A stretch of 64,000 bases of DNA from Anaerolineae bacterium (GCA_022820665.1 JAJEFB010000029.1:1-64000), one strand, 5' to 3'. Positions 9,077 through 18,344 are shown, numbered from the stretch's first letter. A program made the numbers and translations. The notes: generated by a model not told the origin, from the letters alone.

Positions 9077-9611
9077 CTAATTTGATACAGATTGCATAAT
9101 GAGAATAGCGTTTCCTGTCTCATCTTTGCTGTTTGCTTTAATTAACGGACAGCGACATGAAAATGTCTGAAGAGAGGACATGTTTGAAGGAACGCGCTAC
9201 AAAAGCGACGGCTCAGCTAATAGCTGAGCCGGGCAAAATTTATCGAGAAACTGTCAGGCTTGTCCGGTACTTGTTGATGCTTTCGGTCCACCCCTCTCAA
9301 TAGAAGATCGTTTTGTTGGTGGAAGAGACAGCAATCGGCGACCGTTTTCGCTTCATGGTGGTAAGCGCAGCCTTGCCGTTTGGCAGCCTGGCCGTCATCA
9401 CAGGCAAGGCGCGTCGATTGATTAAGACCAAAGACGGCAAGTTCAGACGACCATTAAACTTGTTCAAGGAGGGGTTTATCTACTTAAACATGCACCTCTT
9501 AGACCAAGACGAGTTCCCATCCTTGAACTTTATCCAAAACCAAAGGCTATGTTAAACCTGTCCTGTCCTCAGCATTGCGATGGGGGGACTTAGGCGGGTA
9601 AAATCATCCCC
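9077..9611. other. Gene-free stretch between ald and corA
   Basis: No well-supported gene. A reading frame at 9313-9555 (plus, TTG start, 80 codons) has no recognisable motif or clear ribosome binding site and is treated as doubtful. The only clear structure is the perfect hairpin at 9209-9231. Confidence 0.5.
9209..9231. repeat. Perfect 10-bp hairpin
   Basis: CGGCTCAGCT (9209-9218), loop AAT, AGCTGAGCCG (9222-9231). No T-run follows on either strand, so intrinsic termination is not supported; it could be an operator or an RNA structure. Confidence 0.5.
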
Positions 9612-10529
9612 ATGACCACACGCATCATCACCCACGGCGAACTCACCTGGCTCGACCTGGCGCATCCCAGCGAAGCCGATGTCGACAGCCTCAGCCGGCG
9701 CTTTCCCTACTTCCACCCGCTCAACCTGGAAGACATACGCAGCCCCATCGAACGCCCCAAGCTCGACCAGGACGACGACTACATTTTCGCCGTCATGCAC
9801 TTCCCGCTCTGGGATTCCCGCCACGAGCTCTCCCGCGCCGCCGAAGTTGATTTCTTCGTCGGTCGCGACTATGTCGTCACCGTGCACAACGGCAGTCTCA
9901 AGCCGCTGGTGAGCCTGGTCGAACGCTGCGGAGCTGACGCCGCCGAGCGCGAGCGCCTGTTGGGGCGCGGCGCCAACCACGCCTTCCACACGCTCATTGA
10001 TCAACTGGTGGATTACGTCTTTCCCATCCTGGGCAAGGTGGACAGGCGCATCCACGACATCGAAGACGCGCTCTTCGAATCCAACGCCAAGCGCGTCATC
10101 CAGGAGATCGCTCTGCTGCGCCGCGATATCATCTCCCTGCGCCGCATCATCCGGGGGCAGATACCCATCGTCCAGCAGCTCGAAACCGTCCAGCATCCCA
10201 TCCTGCACGACGAGATGGAAGAATACTTCGGCGATATCGCCGATCACCTCTTCAAACTGCGCGATATCATCGACGAGAACTACGAGATCATCAACAGCTT
10301 CGCCGAGACTGCCGATACCTTGGCGAGCTATCGCATCAACGAGGTCATGCGCATCCTCACCGTCATCTCCGTCATCATGCTGCCGCTCACGCTCATTTCC
10401 AGCATCTACGGGATGAACATCGAGCTTCCCTTTGCCGACGATCACAACGCCTTTATAATCACCTCCGGCATCATGCTGCTGATCGCCATCTTCATGCTGA
10501 TCTATTTCCGAGCGCGCAAGTGGCTATGA
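9612..10529 (+). CDS. corA: CorA-family magnesium/divalent cation transporter
   Basis: Homopentameric membrane channel for Mg2+ (or Co2+/Ni2+). The 305-aa protein has the usual N-terminal cytoplasmic alpha/beta domain, a long charged helical stalk, and two C-terminal membrane helices separated by the diagnostic YGMN loop near residue 270. The first gene of an apparent corA-rnd-Nudix operon: its TGA overlaps the ATG of rnd (ATGA at 10526-10529). Confidence 0.95.
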   Translation: MTTRIITHGELTWLDLAHPSEADVDSLSRRFPYFHPLNLEDIRSPIERPKLDQDDDYIFAVMHFPLWDSRHELSRAAEVDFFVGRDYVVTVHNGSLKPLVSLVERCGADAAERERLLGRGANHAFHTLIDQLVDYVFPILGKVDRRIHDIEDALFESNAKRVIQEIALLRRDIISLRRIIRGQIPIVQQLETVQHPILHDEMEEYFGDIADHLFKLRDIIDENYEIINSFAETADTLASYRINEVMRILTVISVIMLPLTLISSIYGMNIELPFADDHNAFIITSGIMLLIAIFMLIYFRARKWL

Positions 10530-11668
10530 CCACCTCCTCGCTGGCCGCGGCAGTCTACATCGACGCGGAGCCTGACCTCAATCAACTGGTCGATTCCCTG
10601 CGCGCGGAGCCACGCATCGCTTGCGATACCGAATCGAACAGCCTGCACGCCTACCGCGAAAAGACTTGCCTCATTCAATTATCGACGCCGGGTAGCGACA
10701 TCTTGATTGATCCGCTGCGCATCGCCGATATCAGCGCCTTGGGGGGCCTTTTTGCCGATCCGAAAATCGAGAAGGTCTTCCATGCCTCGGAATACGATCT
10801 CATCTGTCTCAAGCGCGATTACGATTTCGATGTGCATCCCGTCTTCGATACCATGGCTGCGGCCCGCGTCTGCGGTTACAGGCGCGTCGGCTTGAGCAAC
10901 ATGCTGGAGGACCTGCTGGGCGTCCGCCACAGCAAAAAGCATCAGACCGCCAATTGGGCGCGGCGTCCGCTGCCGGCCAGCCATCGCCGCTACGCCCAGA
11001 TGGATACGCGCTACTTGCTGCCCTTGCGCGATATCCTCTACGGCGAATTAGGACGCGCCGGTCGCCTGGAAGAAGCTTTCGAGTACTTTGCCGATGTCAC
11101 TGACTTTGATGTCAAACCACAGGAATTCGATCCGGAGGGCTTCTGGGATCTGTGTCGCCCGAAGGACCTGAGTCCGCGCCAAGCCGCCGTCTTGCGCGAA
11201 CTCTACATCCTGCGCGATGAGCTGGCGCAAAATTACGATCAGCCCTCGCACAAGCTGATCACGAACAAGGCTTTGCTCAAGCTCGTGACTACATCGCCGC
11301 GCGGGCGCAAAGGGCTGTTCGGCGTCTCGGGACTGCCGCCCTGGCTGACGCGCCGACACGGCGATGAGATCCTTGAAGCGATTGCGCATGGAAGCAAAAG
11401 CCTCGCGCCGCCGCAACCGCCGCATCAAGCCGCGATCCCGCAGACAATCGCGGATCGCTACAGCGCGCTGCACACCTGGCGCAAGGGGGTTGCGCTTGCG
11501 CGCGGCGTGGAATCCGATGTGATCTTGAGCAAGCGGAGCATGTGGGCAATCGCCCGCCGCAAACCCGCCTCCGTCGACGATCTGGGGGACATACCGGGCT
11601 TGGGCCCCTGGCGGCGGGCAACCTATGGCGCGGACTTGATCTCTGTCGTCAACGGACTGAGCAGCTAG
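10526..11668 (+). CDS. rnd: Ribonuclease D-like 3'-5' exonuclease with HRDC domains
   Basis: DEDDy exonuclease for RNA 3'-end trimming, such as tRNA precursors. Acidic residues appear in ACDTES near residue 35, FHASEYDL near 88 and the YAQMDTRYLL segment near 155. Two HRDC-like helical regions follow (about 207-290 and 312-380; the second contains DIPGLGPWR). The ATG at 10526 overlaps the corA stop by 4 nt; a GTG at 10520 is also in frame. It is translationally coupled to corA, with the Nudix gene 10 nt downstream. Family assignment is firm; the RNA substrate is inferred. Confidence 0.93.
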   Translation: MTTSSLAAAVYIDAEPDLNQLVDSLRAEPRIACDTESNSLHAYREKTCLIQLSTPGSDILIDPLRIADISALGGLFADPKIEKVFHASEYDLICLKRDYDFDVHPVFDTMAAARVCGYRRVGLSNMLEDLLGVRHSKKHQTANWARRPLPASHRRYAQMDTRYLLPLRDILYGELGRAGRLEEAFEYFADVTDFDVKPQEFDPEGFWDLCRPKDLSPRQAAVLRELYILRDELAQNYDQPSHKLITNKALLKLVTTSPRGRKGLFGVSGLPPWLTRRHGDEILEAIAHGSKSLAPPQPPHQAAIPQTIADRYSALHTWRKGVALARGVESDVILSKRSMWAIARRKPASVDDLGDIPGLGPWRRATYGADLISVVNGLSS

Positions 11669-11678
11669 GCGCTATACC

Positions 11679-12377
11679 ATGCCTCGTCACGCTAGCCTGC
11701 CGCTTTGGAAAGATCAATCTGTCGAGCAAAAGCTGGATGCGTTGCGCCGTCAAATGCTCGATCTCTACCGTTATCAGCTCTCAGAGGCGCACACGAGCAT
11801 CATTCGCATGTTGGAGGCGCATCAACCGGCGGATGACAAAGAAGCGGCGGATATCGAGTTGATCAAGCGCTTGATCGCTGAACATCCCGATATCCTCAGC
11901 ATGAGCTGCGAAGTCGGTCATATCACCGCCTCAGCCATGATCGTCGACCGCGCTTCCCGCCGCGCGCTGCTGCACTTTCACAAGCGGCTGGGGCGCTGGC
12001 TGCAGGTGGGCGGGCACGTCGAATACGAAACGGATATCGCCGCCGCCGCCCTGCGCGAGGCGCGCGAGGAAACCGGCTTGACCGACCTGGAGTTTTACCC
12101 GGCGGCCGACGTTGTTCCGCCTATCGACTTCGATGTGCATACCGTTCCGCGGCGTCTCAAGACCCCCGAGCATCTGCATCTCGATTTTCGCTATCTGCTA
12201 TTGACGCAACAGCCCGAGTCGCTGGCGCCGGCCGCGGACGAGTCAACTCAAATCAGGTGGCTGAGCTTTGACGAGGCGCTCGCGTTCGCCGCCGAAATCG
12301 ATCCGCCGCTGAAGAGACTGCTGCGCAAAGGACAAGTCCTGTTGCGCGATCTACCCGCCACGAGGGCTAGCGTCTGA
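11679..12377 (+). CDS. NUDIX hydrolase
   Basis: Pyrophosphohydrolase of unknown substrate. Residues 1-75 form a helical N-terminal extension; the Nudix box lies near 111-134 (GGHVEYETDI...LREAREETGL). The first glutamate of the classical box is replaced by threonine, while the REAREETGL core with its metal-binding glutamates is intact. The 232-aa length exceeds a minimal Nudix domain because of the N-terminal region. It is last in the corA-rnd operon and may be housekeeping. Confidence 0.87.
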   Translation: MPRHASLPLWKDQSVEQKLDALRRQMLDLYRYQLSEAHTSIIRMLEAHQPADDKEAADIELIKRLIAEHPDILSMSCEVGHITASAMIVDRASRRALLHFHKRLGRWLQVGGHVEYETDIAAAALREAREETGLTDLEFYPAADVVPPIDFDVHTVPRRLKTPEHLHLDFRYLLLTQQPESLAPAADESTQIRWLSFDEALAFAAEIDPPLKRLLRKGQVLLRDLPATRASV

Positions 12378-12508
12378 CTTTGGAAATTCGTCGTAAGCTC
12401 TAGCTAAATTGCGCCTCTTTTCTATTGACAAATCTCACGTTATCGCTAAAGTAGTGCCAAGAAGCAATCGCTACAATTTGAAATTACCTGCGCCAGTGCG
12501 GAGTGTCG

Positions 12509-12529
12509 CGCCTTGACTCAGTCAAGGCG
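12509..12529. repeat. 21-bp palindrome in the Nudix-UDG intergenic region
   Basis: CGCCTTGACT, one central C, AGTCAAGGCG: perfect 10-bp arms. No T-run follows. It could be an operator for the downstream gene at 12667, but this is speculative. Confidence 0.45.
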
Positions 12530-12666
12530 ACCTCTCGAAATTTTCTCCTTGTTAGTTAGAATCTTGATTACATTCGCTACAGCGAAGCAATTGCGCTTTG
12601 CCTAACGCGCTTGGCGTTGTTATGCTCTGGGAATGATAAGGATCACGCTAGAAAGGCAGCGACGAA

Positions 12667-13272
12667 ATGTCCACTACTCGCACCGATCTTTTGCGCGCAA
12701 TCCGTGACGAGATCGTAAATCTCAGGGAGTCCCCGCTATACCAATACCGCGTCGACAACGGCTATTTCCCGGTCATCGGTCAGGGCAGCCACTATGCGGA
12801 TATCATGTTCATTGGCGAAGCCCCGGGCAAGAACGAAGCCGAGCAGGGCCGGCCCTTTTGTGGCGCTTCGGGCCGGGTGCTTGACGAATTGCTCGATTCG
12901 ATCCAAGTTCGGCGGGAGGACGTTTACGTGACCAACATCGTCAAGGATCGCCCACCCAACAATCGCGATCCGCAACGCGCTGAGATCGAACTCTACGCGC
13001 CTTTCCTCGAGCGGCAGATTGATATCATTCAGCCCAAGGTCATCGCCACGCTCGGCAGATTCTCCATGGAGTTTATCTTGCGCCAATTCGGCTCAATGCA
13101 GGCTGGCTTGCGCATCAGCCAGGTGCACGGCACGGTCATCAGAGTTCGCACTGGATATGGCGAGGCGTCGGTGGCGCCGCTCTTCCATCCCGCCGCGGCG
13201 CTCTACAATGCGAGTCAGCGTTCGACGCTAGAGCAAGACTTTCAGGTTTTGAAACAGTTTATTTCCTCATAA
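12667..13272 (+). CDS. Uracil-DNA glycosylase superfamily (family 4-like) protein lacking Fe-S cysteines
   Basis: Expected to remove uracil from DNA. The 201-aa protein has motif 1 GEAPGKNEAEQGRPF near residue 50, the NIVKDRPPNNRDP block near 98 and the C-terminal HPAAALYN motif, all family 4-like. Family 4 enzymes normally bind a 4Fe-4S cluster through four cysteines. Here the N-terminal CxxC is absent, the usual NVVKCRPP cysteine is Asp, and the later cysteine position reads Tyr; the only cysteine is in PFCGASG. It may be a cluster-free variant or have changed specificity. It is a single gene, followed by a TATAAT-containing intergenic region. Confidence 0.85.
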   Translation: MSTTRTDLLRAIRDEIVNLRESPLYQYRVDNGYFPVIGQGSHYADIMFIGEAPGKNEAEQGRPFCGASGRVLDELLDSIQVRREDVYVTNIVKDRPPNNRDPQRAEIELYAPFLERQIDIIQPKVIATLGRFSMEFILRQFGSMQAGLRISQVHGTVIRVRTGYGEASVAPLFHPAAALYNASQRSTLEQDFQVLKQFISS

Positions 13273-13286
13273 CAGTCTAGTATAAT
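13258..13286 (+). promoter_or_regulatory. Predicted promoter upstream of the Uma2 gene
   Basis: Perfect -10 TATAAT (13281-13286), 17-bp spacer and a weak -35 TTTATT (13258-13263). A CAGTG-N5-CACTG inverted repeat lies just downstream (13292-13306), a possible operator. Confidence 0.4.
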
Positions 13287-13325
13287 GAGTTCAGTGTCAT
13301 GCACTGTTGAGAGTCTGAATTCGGA

Positions 13326-13889
13326 ATGGTTTTGGAAAAGCAGTTAATCAGCGCAGATATGTTTCTCGAGTATGTCGATCAAATTGAAGATCGCCTCGTC
13401 GAGTTGGTGGAAGGTGTGGTTGTTGACATGTCAAGGCCCGGCTGGGAACACGGCGAGATCTTGATGCTGGTGGCTTCACAGATCTATAGCCATGTGCGCG
13501 AACATGACCTGGGTCGGGTCGCCGTCGGGGATACCGGTTTCGTTCTTGAGCGGAGGGAAGACGGCAAGGACACCGTGCGCGGTCTCGATCTCGCCTTTAT
13601 CAACAAAGTAAAAGCGTCAGAGAGCGTGTCATCCGGCTGGACGACGGTCGCCCCTGATTTGGCTGTCGAGGTGATTTCCCCCAGCAACGAAGCGGCTGAT
13701 ATCAAACTGAAGATCTTGCAACTCCTCAACGCCGGTACGTCATTGGTATGGGTGGTTTATCCCGATAGCAGGATTGTCGATGCACATTCCATGTCCGGCG
13801 CCAAGACACTGCGCGAGAATGATACACTTTCCGGCGGCGATGTCTTGCCCGGTTTCGAGATCCGGGTTGGAGATATTTTCCCCAGTTGA
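13326..13889 (+). CDS. Uma2-family (DUF820) restriction-endonuclease-fold protein
   Basis: Compact PD-(D/E)XK-fold protein of 187 aa. It shows the family pattern: LVEGVVVDMS, HGEI, the acidic residue in RGLDLAF, and PDLAVEVISPSN with the catalytic-type Glu, ending in GDVLPGFEIRVGDIF. Uma2 genes are abundant in Chloroflexota and Cyanobacteria and are commonly annotated as putative nucleases, but their role is unsettled. It is preceded by its own putative promoter. Confidence 0.9.
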   Translation: MVLEKQLISADMFLEYVDQIEDRLVELVEGVVVDMSRPGWEHGEILMLVASQIYSHVREHDLGRVAVGDTGFVLERREDGKDTVRGLDLAFINKVKASESVSSGWTTVAPDLAVEVISPSNEAADIKLKILQLLNAGTSLVWVVYPDSRIVDAHSMSGAKTLRENDTLSGGDVLPGFEIRVGDIFPS

Positions 13890-13948
13890 GCTTTGGCTAG
13901 TCTGCCCCACAGTCAAAGCGGAAAATACGCTTTAGGCTCGAAAATCAA

Positions 13949-14635
13949 TTGCCTAAGGTTCACTACGAGGCGGGCGTGATGGTGTGTAAGCTGGATTCTT
14001 TGGCGCAAGTCATCTGGGATTACATGCTCGTCGGTCAGCGCTTGCGCGCCTCTGACTGCATCTTCATGCTCGGCAGTTATGATATCCGTGTGGCGGACTA
14101 CGCTATTGATCTGTTTCACAAGCGTTACGCGCCCTATCTGCTGTTTTCGGGCGGCGTTATCCAGCGGAATGAGGCGCTTGGCGTCTTTTGGGACCTGCCG
14201 GAAGCCGACTACTTCGCTCGTCACGCGATGGCGCATGAGGTCCCGGCTGCACGCATTTTGGTGGAAAACCGCGCCACCAACACAGGCGAGAATTTCCTAT
14301 TTGCCAGAGACTTGCTCCGTTGCAAAGGGTTTGACTTCGAATCTTTTATTCTAGTGCAGAAGCCGTTCATGGAGCGGCGGGTGCTGGCGACCGCGCAAAA
14401 GCTTTGGCACGACGTTGACTTTGTCGTGACGTCGCCGCCGATATCCTGCGTCGACTACCTGGACGGCGATTTGCCGCGCGACGCGTTGATTCAGTACATC
14501 GTTGGCGATTTCCAGCGCATCAAGGTCTACGGCGACAAAGGTTTTCAAATGCCTCAGCATATCCCTGACGAAGCATGGGACGCGTTCGAGCAGCTTTGCG
14601 CGCTGGGCTATAACCGGCGACTCGTGAAACCCTGA
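13949..14635 (+). CDS. YdcF-like DUF218 protein
   Basis: The 228-aa protein has the DUF218 core: DCIFMLGSYDIRV near the N terminus, the YAPYLLFSGG strand-turn, the ENRATNTGENFLFARDLL block and an FILVQKPFMERR strand. Members of this superfamily include SanA/ElyC-type envelope proteins and YdcF; their enzymatic role is unclear. No signal peptide or membrane anchor is seen, unlike the second DUF218 protein at 56.6 kb. The TTG at 13949 gives the longest form; ATG at 13979 is an alternative start. Confidence 0.8.
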   Translation: MPKVHYEAGVMVCKLDSLAQVIWDYMLVGQRLRASDCIFMLGSYDIRVADYAIDLFHKRYAPYLLFSGGVIQRNEALGVFWDLPEADYFARHAMAHEVPAARILVENRATNTGENFLFARDLLRCKGFDFESFILVQKPFMERRVLATAQKLWHDVDFVVTSPPISCVDYLDGDLPRDALIQYIVGDFQRIKVYGDKGFQMPQHIPDEAWDAFEQLCALGYNRRLVKP

Positions 14636-14638
14636 AGA

Positions 14639-16060
14639 CTATCTCAAGGGATGTTCATGCTTCGGACCCTGCACATCATCGGGAATCGGACACTTGTATG
14701 GCGTCTCCTCAAGGACAGCATTAAACTCGGCTTGCGCGGCAGCCAGCTTCTCCGGCGAAAGGACCAGTTCAGCGGCGGACAGCGCCATCACTTTGGCGGC
14801 GTACATCATGCCTTTGTGCCCGATTGATGTCCGACCCGTAGCGACAACGCCCCAGGAATGCGCCGCGGCGCGGCTGGCCCAAGTCGCGGTCTGCAACATG
14901 CTGCAAGGCGCGTACCAGCTCATGTCGCCCATGTCCGTTGAGCCCGGGGAGACATCACCCTTGTCTCGGCTCGGCAGCACATCGCCGATCAGGGGCTGAT
15001 TGGCTGTCTGCGGATCGACGCCGTAGCGATCGACCAAAGTCTTGACGTTGGCGTCACCGAAATGGGCGTTGATTCTCGAGGCGTATTCTCGCTCCTCATC
15101 GCTAAAGTCGATGCCGCCCAATGCCCGCATCACATCAGTTTGCAGGTCGGCCAGAACTTCGTTGGACAGGACGCGAGTCGAGCCGGATTTGTAGACGATC
15201 TCAACTTCGGTATCGGTCATCATAGCCGCGCCTTTGGCAATGCGGATCACGCGCTCGCAGACGTCGTTGAGGTTTTGCGGATCGTGGGCGCGCACGTAGT
15301 AATAACTCTCGGCGTAGTCCGGCACGACGTTTGGCGCTAGCCCGCCACTGAGGATGACATAGTGCAGACGCACATCATCAGTGACGTGCTCGCGCAGATA
15401 GTTGACGCCGATGTTCATCAACTCAAGCGCGTCGAGGGCAGACCGTCCAGAATAAGGGTCGGCGGCGGCATGCGCCGCCTTACCCTTGAAACGAAAATAA
15501 TAGCGGTTCACGCTGAGCATGCTGCCTTTCATCGCGGAATTGATATACCAGGGGTGCCAGTTGAAGGTCGCGTCGAGATCGTCGAATGCGCCAGCGCGTC
15601 CCATTAAGACTTTGCCACTGCCGCCTTCTTCGGCCGGGCAACCATAATAGCGAATGGTACCCGCGCGGCCTGCGCTCTCCAGCCATTGCTTAAATGCAAG
15701 CGCAGCTGCCAGGCAGCCTGTACCGAGGAGATTATGCCCGCAACCGTGGCCCGGGTCCCCGGCGGTGATCGGGTCAGGGTTGTTCTGATCCTTCTGGGAC
15801 AAGCCCGGCAAGGCATCGTATTCACCGGCAAAGGCGATGACGGGCTTGCCCTCGCCCCACTCGGCAGCGAAAGCTGTGCTTAAGCCCCCGATATCCCAAG
15901 AGATGCGAAAGCCCTCCGACTCCAGGAAGTCCGCTTGCAGCTTCGACGCCTTGAATTCCAGAAACTGTAACTCGGGGTTATCCCATATTTCGTCTGCCAT
16001 GGCAGTAAAGCGGATTTGATGCTCGTCGAGCCAGTCGGCAATATCTTGTTTCGAACGCAT
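14639..16060 (-). CDS. M20-family amidohydrolase (AbgB-like)
   Basis: Zn-dependent peptidase/amidohydrolase. The 473-aa protein has AFAGEYDALPG, the GHGCGHNLLG metal-binding segment, CPAEEGGSGK with catalytic Glu-Glu, and a FKGKAAHAAADPYSGRSA dimerisation-domain motif. It looks most like p-aminobenzoyl-glutamate hydrolase subunit B. The ATG at 16060 (MRSKQDIADW) is preceded by AAGGAAAAGGG. The frame stays open for 83 codons upstream, but that part translates the mobile-element copy 2 region and should not be annotated as protein. It converges with the DUF218 gene 3 nt away. Confidence 0.92.
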   Translation of the reverse strand: MRSKQDIADWLDEHQIRFTAMADEIWDNPELQFLEFKASKLQADFLESEGFRISWDIGGLSTAFAAEWGEGKPVIAFAGEYDALPGLSQKDQNNPDPITAGDPGHGCGHNLLGTGCLAAALAFKQWLESAGRAGTIRYYGCPAEEGGSGKVLMGRAGAFDDLDATFNWHPWYINSAMKGSMLSVNRYYFRFKGKAAHAAADPYSGRSALDALELMNIGVNYLREHVTDDVRLHYVILSGGLAPNVVPDYAESYYYVRAHDPQNLNDVCERVIRIAKGAAMMTDTEVEIVYKSGSTRVLSNEVLADLQTDVMRALGGIDFSDEEREYASRINAHFGDANVKTLVDRYGVDPQTANQPLIGDVLPSRDKGDVSPGSTDMGDMSWYAPCSMLQTATWASRAAAHSWGVVATGRTSIGHKGMMYAAKVMALSAAELVLSPEKLAAAQAEFNAVLEETPYKCPIPDDVQGPKHEHPLR

Positions 16061-16141
16061 GTCCCTTTTCCTTGTCATTGACGATTTATGCCGCGATGAT
16101 AACCCGAAGCCACAGTCATCGCTACAGCGGCTAAGGCGCGT

Positions 16142-16410
16142 CAGGGCAATCACTTCAAACTGAGGGCGACTGGCATGATGCAAAATCGGACTGACTATTA
16201 ACCACCGAGGACACCGAGAACACCGAGAAAAACAACTAAACAAAAGGTCATTTCTTACTTCAAGCACGCTTCTGAGCGACGGATGAAGCTTCTCAGGCGA
16301 CATTGCCATATCCAGACGACGGATTTAGAGGAATAGTTGTCAATATTCCCTAAACTCTGTGTCCTCGGAGCCCTCGGCGGTGAAGAAAAATTCTTGAAGC
16401 GATTGCCCTG
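16142..16410. mobile_element. MITE-like element, copy 2 (complete)
   Basis: 269-bp non-coding element with terminal inverted repeats: left CAGGGCAATCACTTC (16142-16156), right GAAGCGATTGCCCTG (16396-16410), 14 of 15 complementary. Inner arms are TTAACCACCGAGGACACCGA and GTGTCCTCGGAGCCCTCGG. The interior matches copy 1. No clear target duplication. It occupies most of the gap between the M20 gene and the GNAT gene at 16494; nothing else was recognised. Confidence 0.85.
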
Positions 16411-16493
16411 TAGTACGCGCGCCTTTACAAAATGAAAAAAGGCGGGAAGCCTTGTCTGTTTTGGGACTGAACAGCGCAACTGAAAAGATCGCT

Positions 16494-17429
16494 TTAAACG
16501 TTTACGGTTGCGATCACCTGTTGATTGGGGTCTTTGGTCGTTTCTGAAGGCAAGAGATCAATGGCGGAGTCCGGCAATGCCAGGGTAAGGGTGCGGAAAC
16601 CAAGGCGATGCCCCATGTCCCGAATAGCCACCAGCAGTTGTGTGCTCAAGTGGCGCGGCGACCAGCAATAGACCTCAGCCTGGCGCGTATTGTAGAGTTG
16701 CTGATGGAAACATACGAGCGCCTCGTGACCCGATGCGTTAACGTATTGTCGGTATTTGCTGCGTTCGACTATCTGCGGAATGCCTTTCCAATGTTCGCGC
16801 CATTCAGCTTCCCATTGGGCGCGCGGACTGGTCAGGCGGCCAACAGCCATTGCCCAGCCGTCGATCATGCTCGCGCTGGTATTGTCATAGTCCTGGCTCT
16901 TGTAGAAGCTTTGACCGATTTGCGCCGAGATCGTGTATCGGGTCAGGCGAAAGGCTTCATTGGCGCCGAAATAGGTCCGATAATATGTCGCCAGTGCTTT
17001 GTCGTACTCGGGATAAGCCACCGAAAGGCGTCCTGGGGGGCGCGCGTCAGCCAGGATCGCGTCCGCAAGCGTCTGATGCGCTTCGTCAGCGCAGCTTTCG
17101 TCGACGATCATTTGCGCGAGGTGCAAATGGCTGTTCATGGGCGTCAATTCTCGATTGAAAAACGCCTCGGCATAGGCCAGAATCCGACCCGCGTCTTCTA
17201 CGACGTAAGCGTAGCCATTGCCACTGAGGAGATGGCTCAGCCAAATGGCTCCGGTCTCCAGCGACATCCATGCCCCGCCATGCAACCAGCGTTCGTAGAT
17301 GGTCAGCGCGTCGTAGGGCAGATCTTCCACATTTCCTCGCGCATCCATGCGCTGCCACAGGGCGACGCCACCGACAACGAGACCTACGATATGGCGCGCG
17401 TCATCGAGCGTGGCTTGACGAACTTGCAT
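16494..17429 (-). CDS. GNAT-fold acetyltransferase-like protein
   Basis: The 311-aa protein starts with the GNAT-type MQVRQATLDDARHIVGLV strand-helix and has a GYAYVVEDAGRILAYAEAFF beta-hairpin near 70-90, followed by a second domain that may be another degenerate GNAT fold (GHEALVCFHQQLYNT...). An acetyl-CoA P-loop is not clearly recognisable, so the enzymatic role is uncertain. It is divergent from coaX, starting 110 nt away. Recognised as a family-level match only. Confidence 0.65.
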   Translation of the reverse strand: MQVRQATLDDARHIVGLVVGGVALWQRMDARGNVEDLPYDALTIYERWLHGGAWMSLETGAIWLSHLLSGNGYAYVVEDAGRILAYAEAFFNRELTPMNSHLHLAQMIVDESCADEAHQTLADAILADARPPGRLSVAYPEYDKALATYYRTYFGANEAFRLTRYTISAQIGQSFYKSQDYDNTSASMIDGWAMAVGRLTSPRAQWEAEWREHWKGIPQIVERSKYRQYVNASGHEALVCFHQQLYNTRQAEVYCWSPRHLSTQLLVAIRDMGHRLGFRTLTLALPDSAIDLLPSETTKDPNQQVIATVNV

Positions 17430-17539
17430 AACTGGTCTTCTTCAAACGATTTGTCTACAGCTTTGCTGGATTCTCTTATAGTATATCGCAAAGGAGCCGC
17501 CTGGACGATACGATTTGAGCCTCGGGAGTCTGTCGATTA

Positions 17540-18313
17540 ATGCTTCTGGCTGTTGATATAGGCAATACCAATATTCACATGGGCTTGTGGGACGGCGAGC
17601 ATTGGCGCCTGTCGTGGCGCGCTCGTACGGTCACTGAAAAGATGCCGGACGAATACGCGGTGTTGGTGCGCAATTTCCTGTCCACAGCCGATGTTGCCTA
17701 TCAGGGTATCAAGGGCGTTGTCATGAGCAGCGTTGTACCAGCGTTGACGCCCACCTTCCAGGAATTGATTTGGCGTTATCTGATGATCGAAGCGCTGACG
17801 GTCAACAGCGCTACACCCTTGGGTATCGACATCGCGATTGACATGCCCGAACAAGCCGGCGCCGATCGCTTGTGCAACGCTGTGGCGCTTTCGCAGCTCT
17901 TCGGCGCGCCGGCAGTCAGTGTAGACTTCGGCACCTCAACGAACTTTGATGTGCTTTCAGCGGAAAACCAATACATTGGAGGCGCGTTGGCGCCGGGCAT
18001 CGGTCTCGCGCACGATGCGCTGGTAAGCCGCGCCGCCCAATTACACAAAGTGGAGTTGGCGCCACCGCCGAATCCGATCGGTCGCAATACCATGCATGCT
18101 ATGCAATCTGGCATTTTCTGGGGTTACGTCGGCATGATCGACAGTCTGCTTGTTCGTATACTCAGGGAGCTTGATTGCGAAGGTACACCCGTCGTCGCGA
18201 CGGGCGGATTGGCGTCGCTGTTCAAAGCGCATATCAAGCGGATCAGCCATGTCGCGCCCGAATTGACGCTGGACGGTTTGCGTCTGATCCACGATATGAA
18301 TCGTGGAAAATGA
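17540..18313 (+). CDS. coaX: Type III pantothenate kinase
   Basis: Phosphorylates pantothenate in the first step of coenzyme A synthesis. The 257-aa protein of the ASKHA fold has DIGNTNIHMG (phosphate 1) at residue 5, GADRLCNA near 109, DFGTSTNFDV near 130 and IGGALAPG near 153, all diagnostic. The type III enzyme is not feedback-inhibited by CoA in characterised cases. The ATG at 17540 is the first after a divergent region shared with the GNAT-like gene. Confidence 0.96.
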   Translation: MLLAVDIGNTNIHMGLWDGEHWRLSWRARTVTEKMPDEYAVLVRNFLSTADVAYQGIKGVVMSSVVPALTPTFQELIWRYLMIEALTVNSATPLGIDIAIDMPEQAGADRLCNAVALSQLFGAPAVSVDFGTSTNFDVLSAENQYIGGALAPGIGLAHDALVSRAAQLHKVELAPPPNPIGRNTMHAMQSGIFWGYVGMIDSLLVRILRELDCEGTPVVATGGLASLFKAHIKRISHVAPELTLDGLRLIHDMNRGK

Positions 18314-18333
18314 AAAGCTCCTAACGCGGAGCC
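18313..18333 (-). terminator. Predicted terminator after tRNA-Asn
   Basis: On the minus strand, GCTCC-(6 nt)-GGAGC (18332-18317) is followed by TTTTCATTTT. It lies between the convergent coaX and tRNA-Asn and may serve both. Confidence 0.55.
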
Positions 18334-18344
18334 TCTCTGATTTG

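Noticed and set aside
9313..9555. 80-codon plus-strand frame before corA
   Set aside because: It starts at TTG without a clear ribosome binding site and shows no family motif. It was left out of the gene list.
9552..10445. 297-codon minus-strand frame inside corA
   Set aside because: Antisense shadow of corA: it is acidic and has no recognisable fold, while the plus frame carries the GMN signature.
16061..16309. 83-codon N-terminal extension of the M20 peptidase frame
   Set aside because: It translates the mobile-element copy 2 and its flank (similar to frames in copy 1) rather than protein sequence; the family start MRSKQDIADW at 16060 has a good ribosome binding site.
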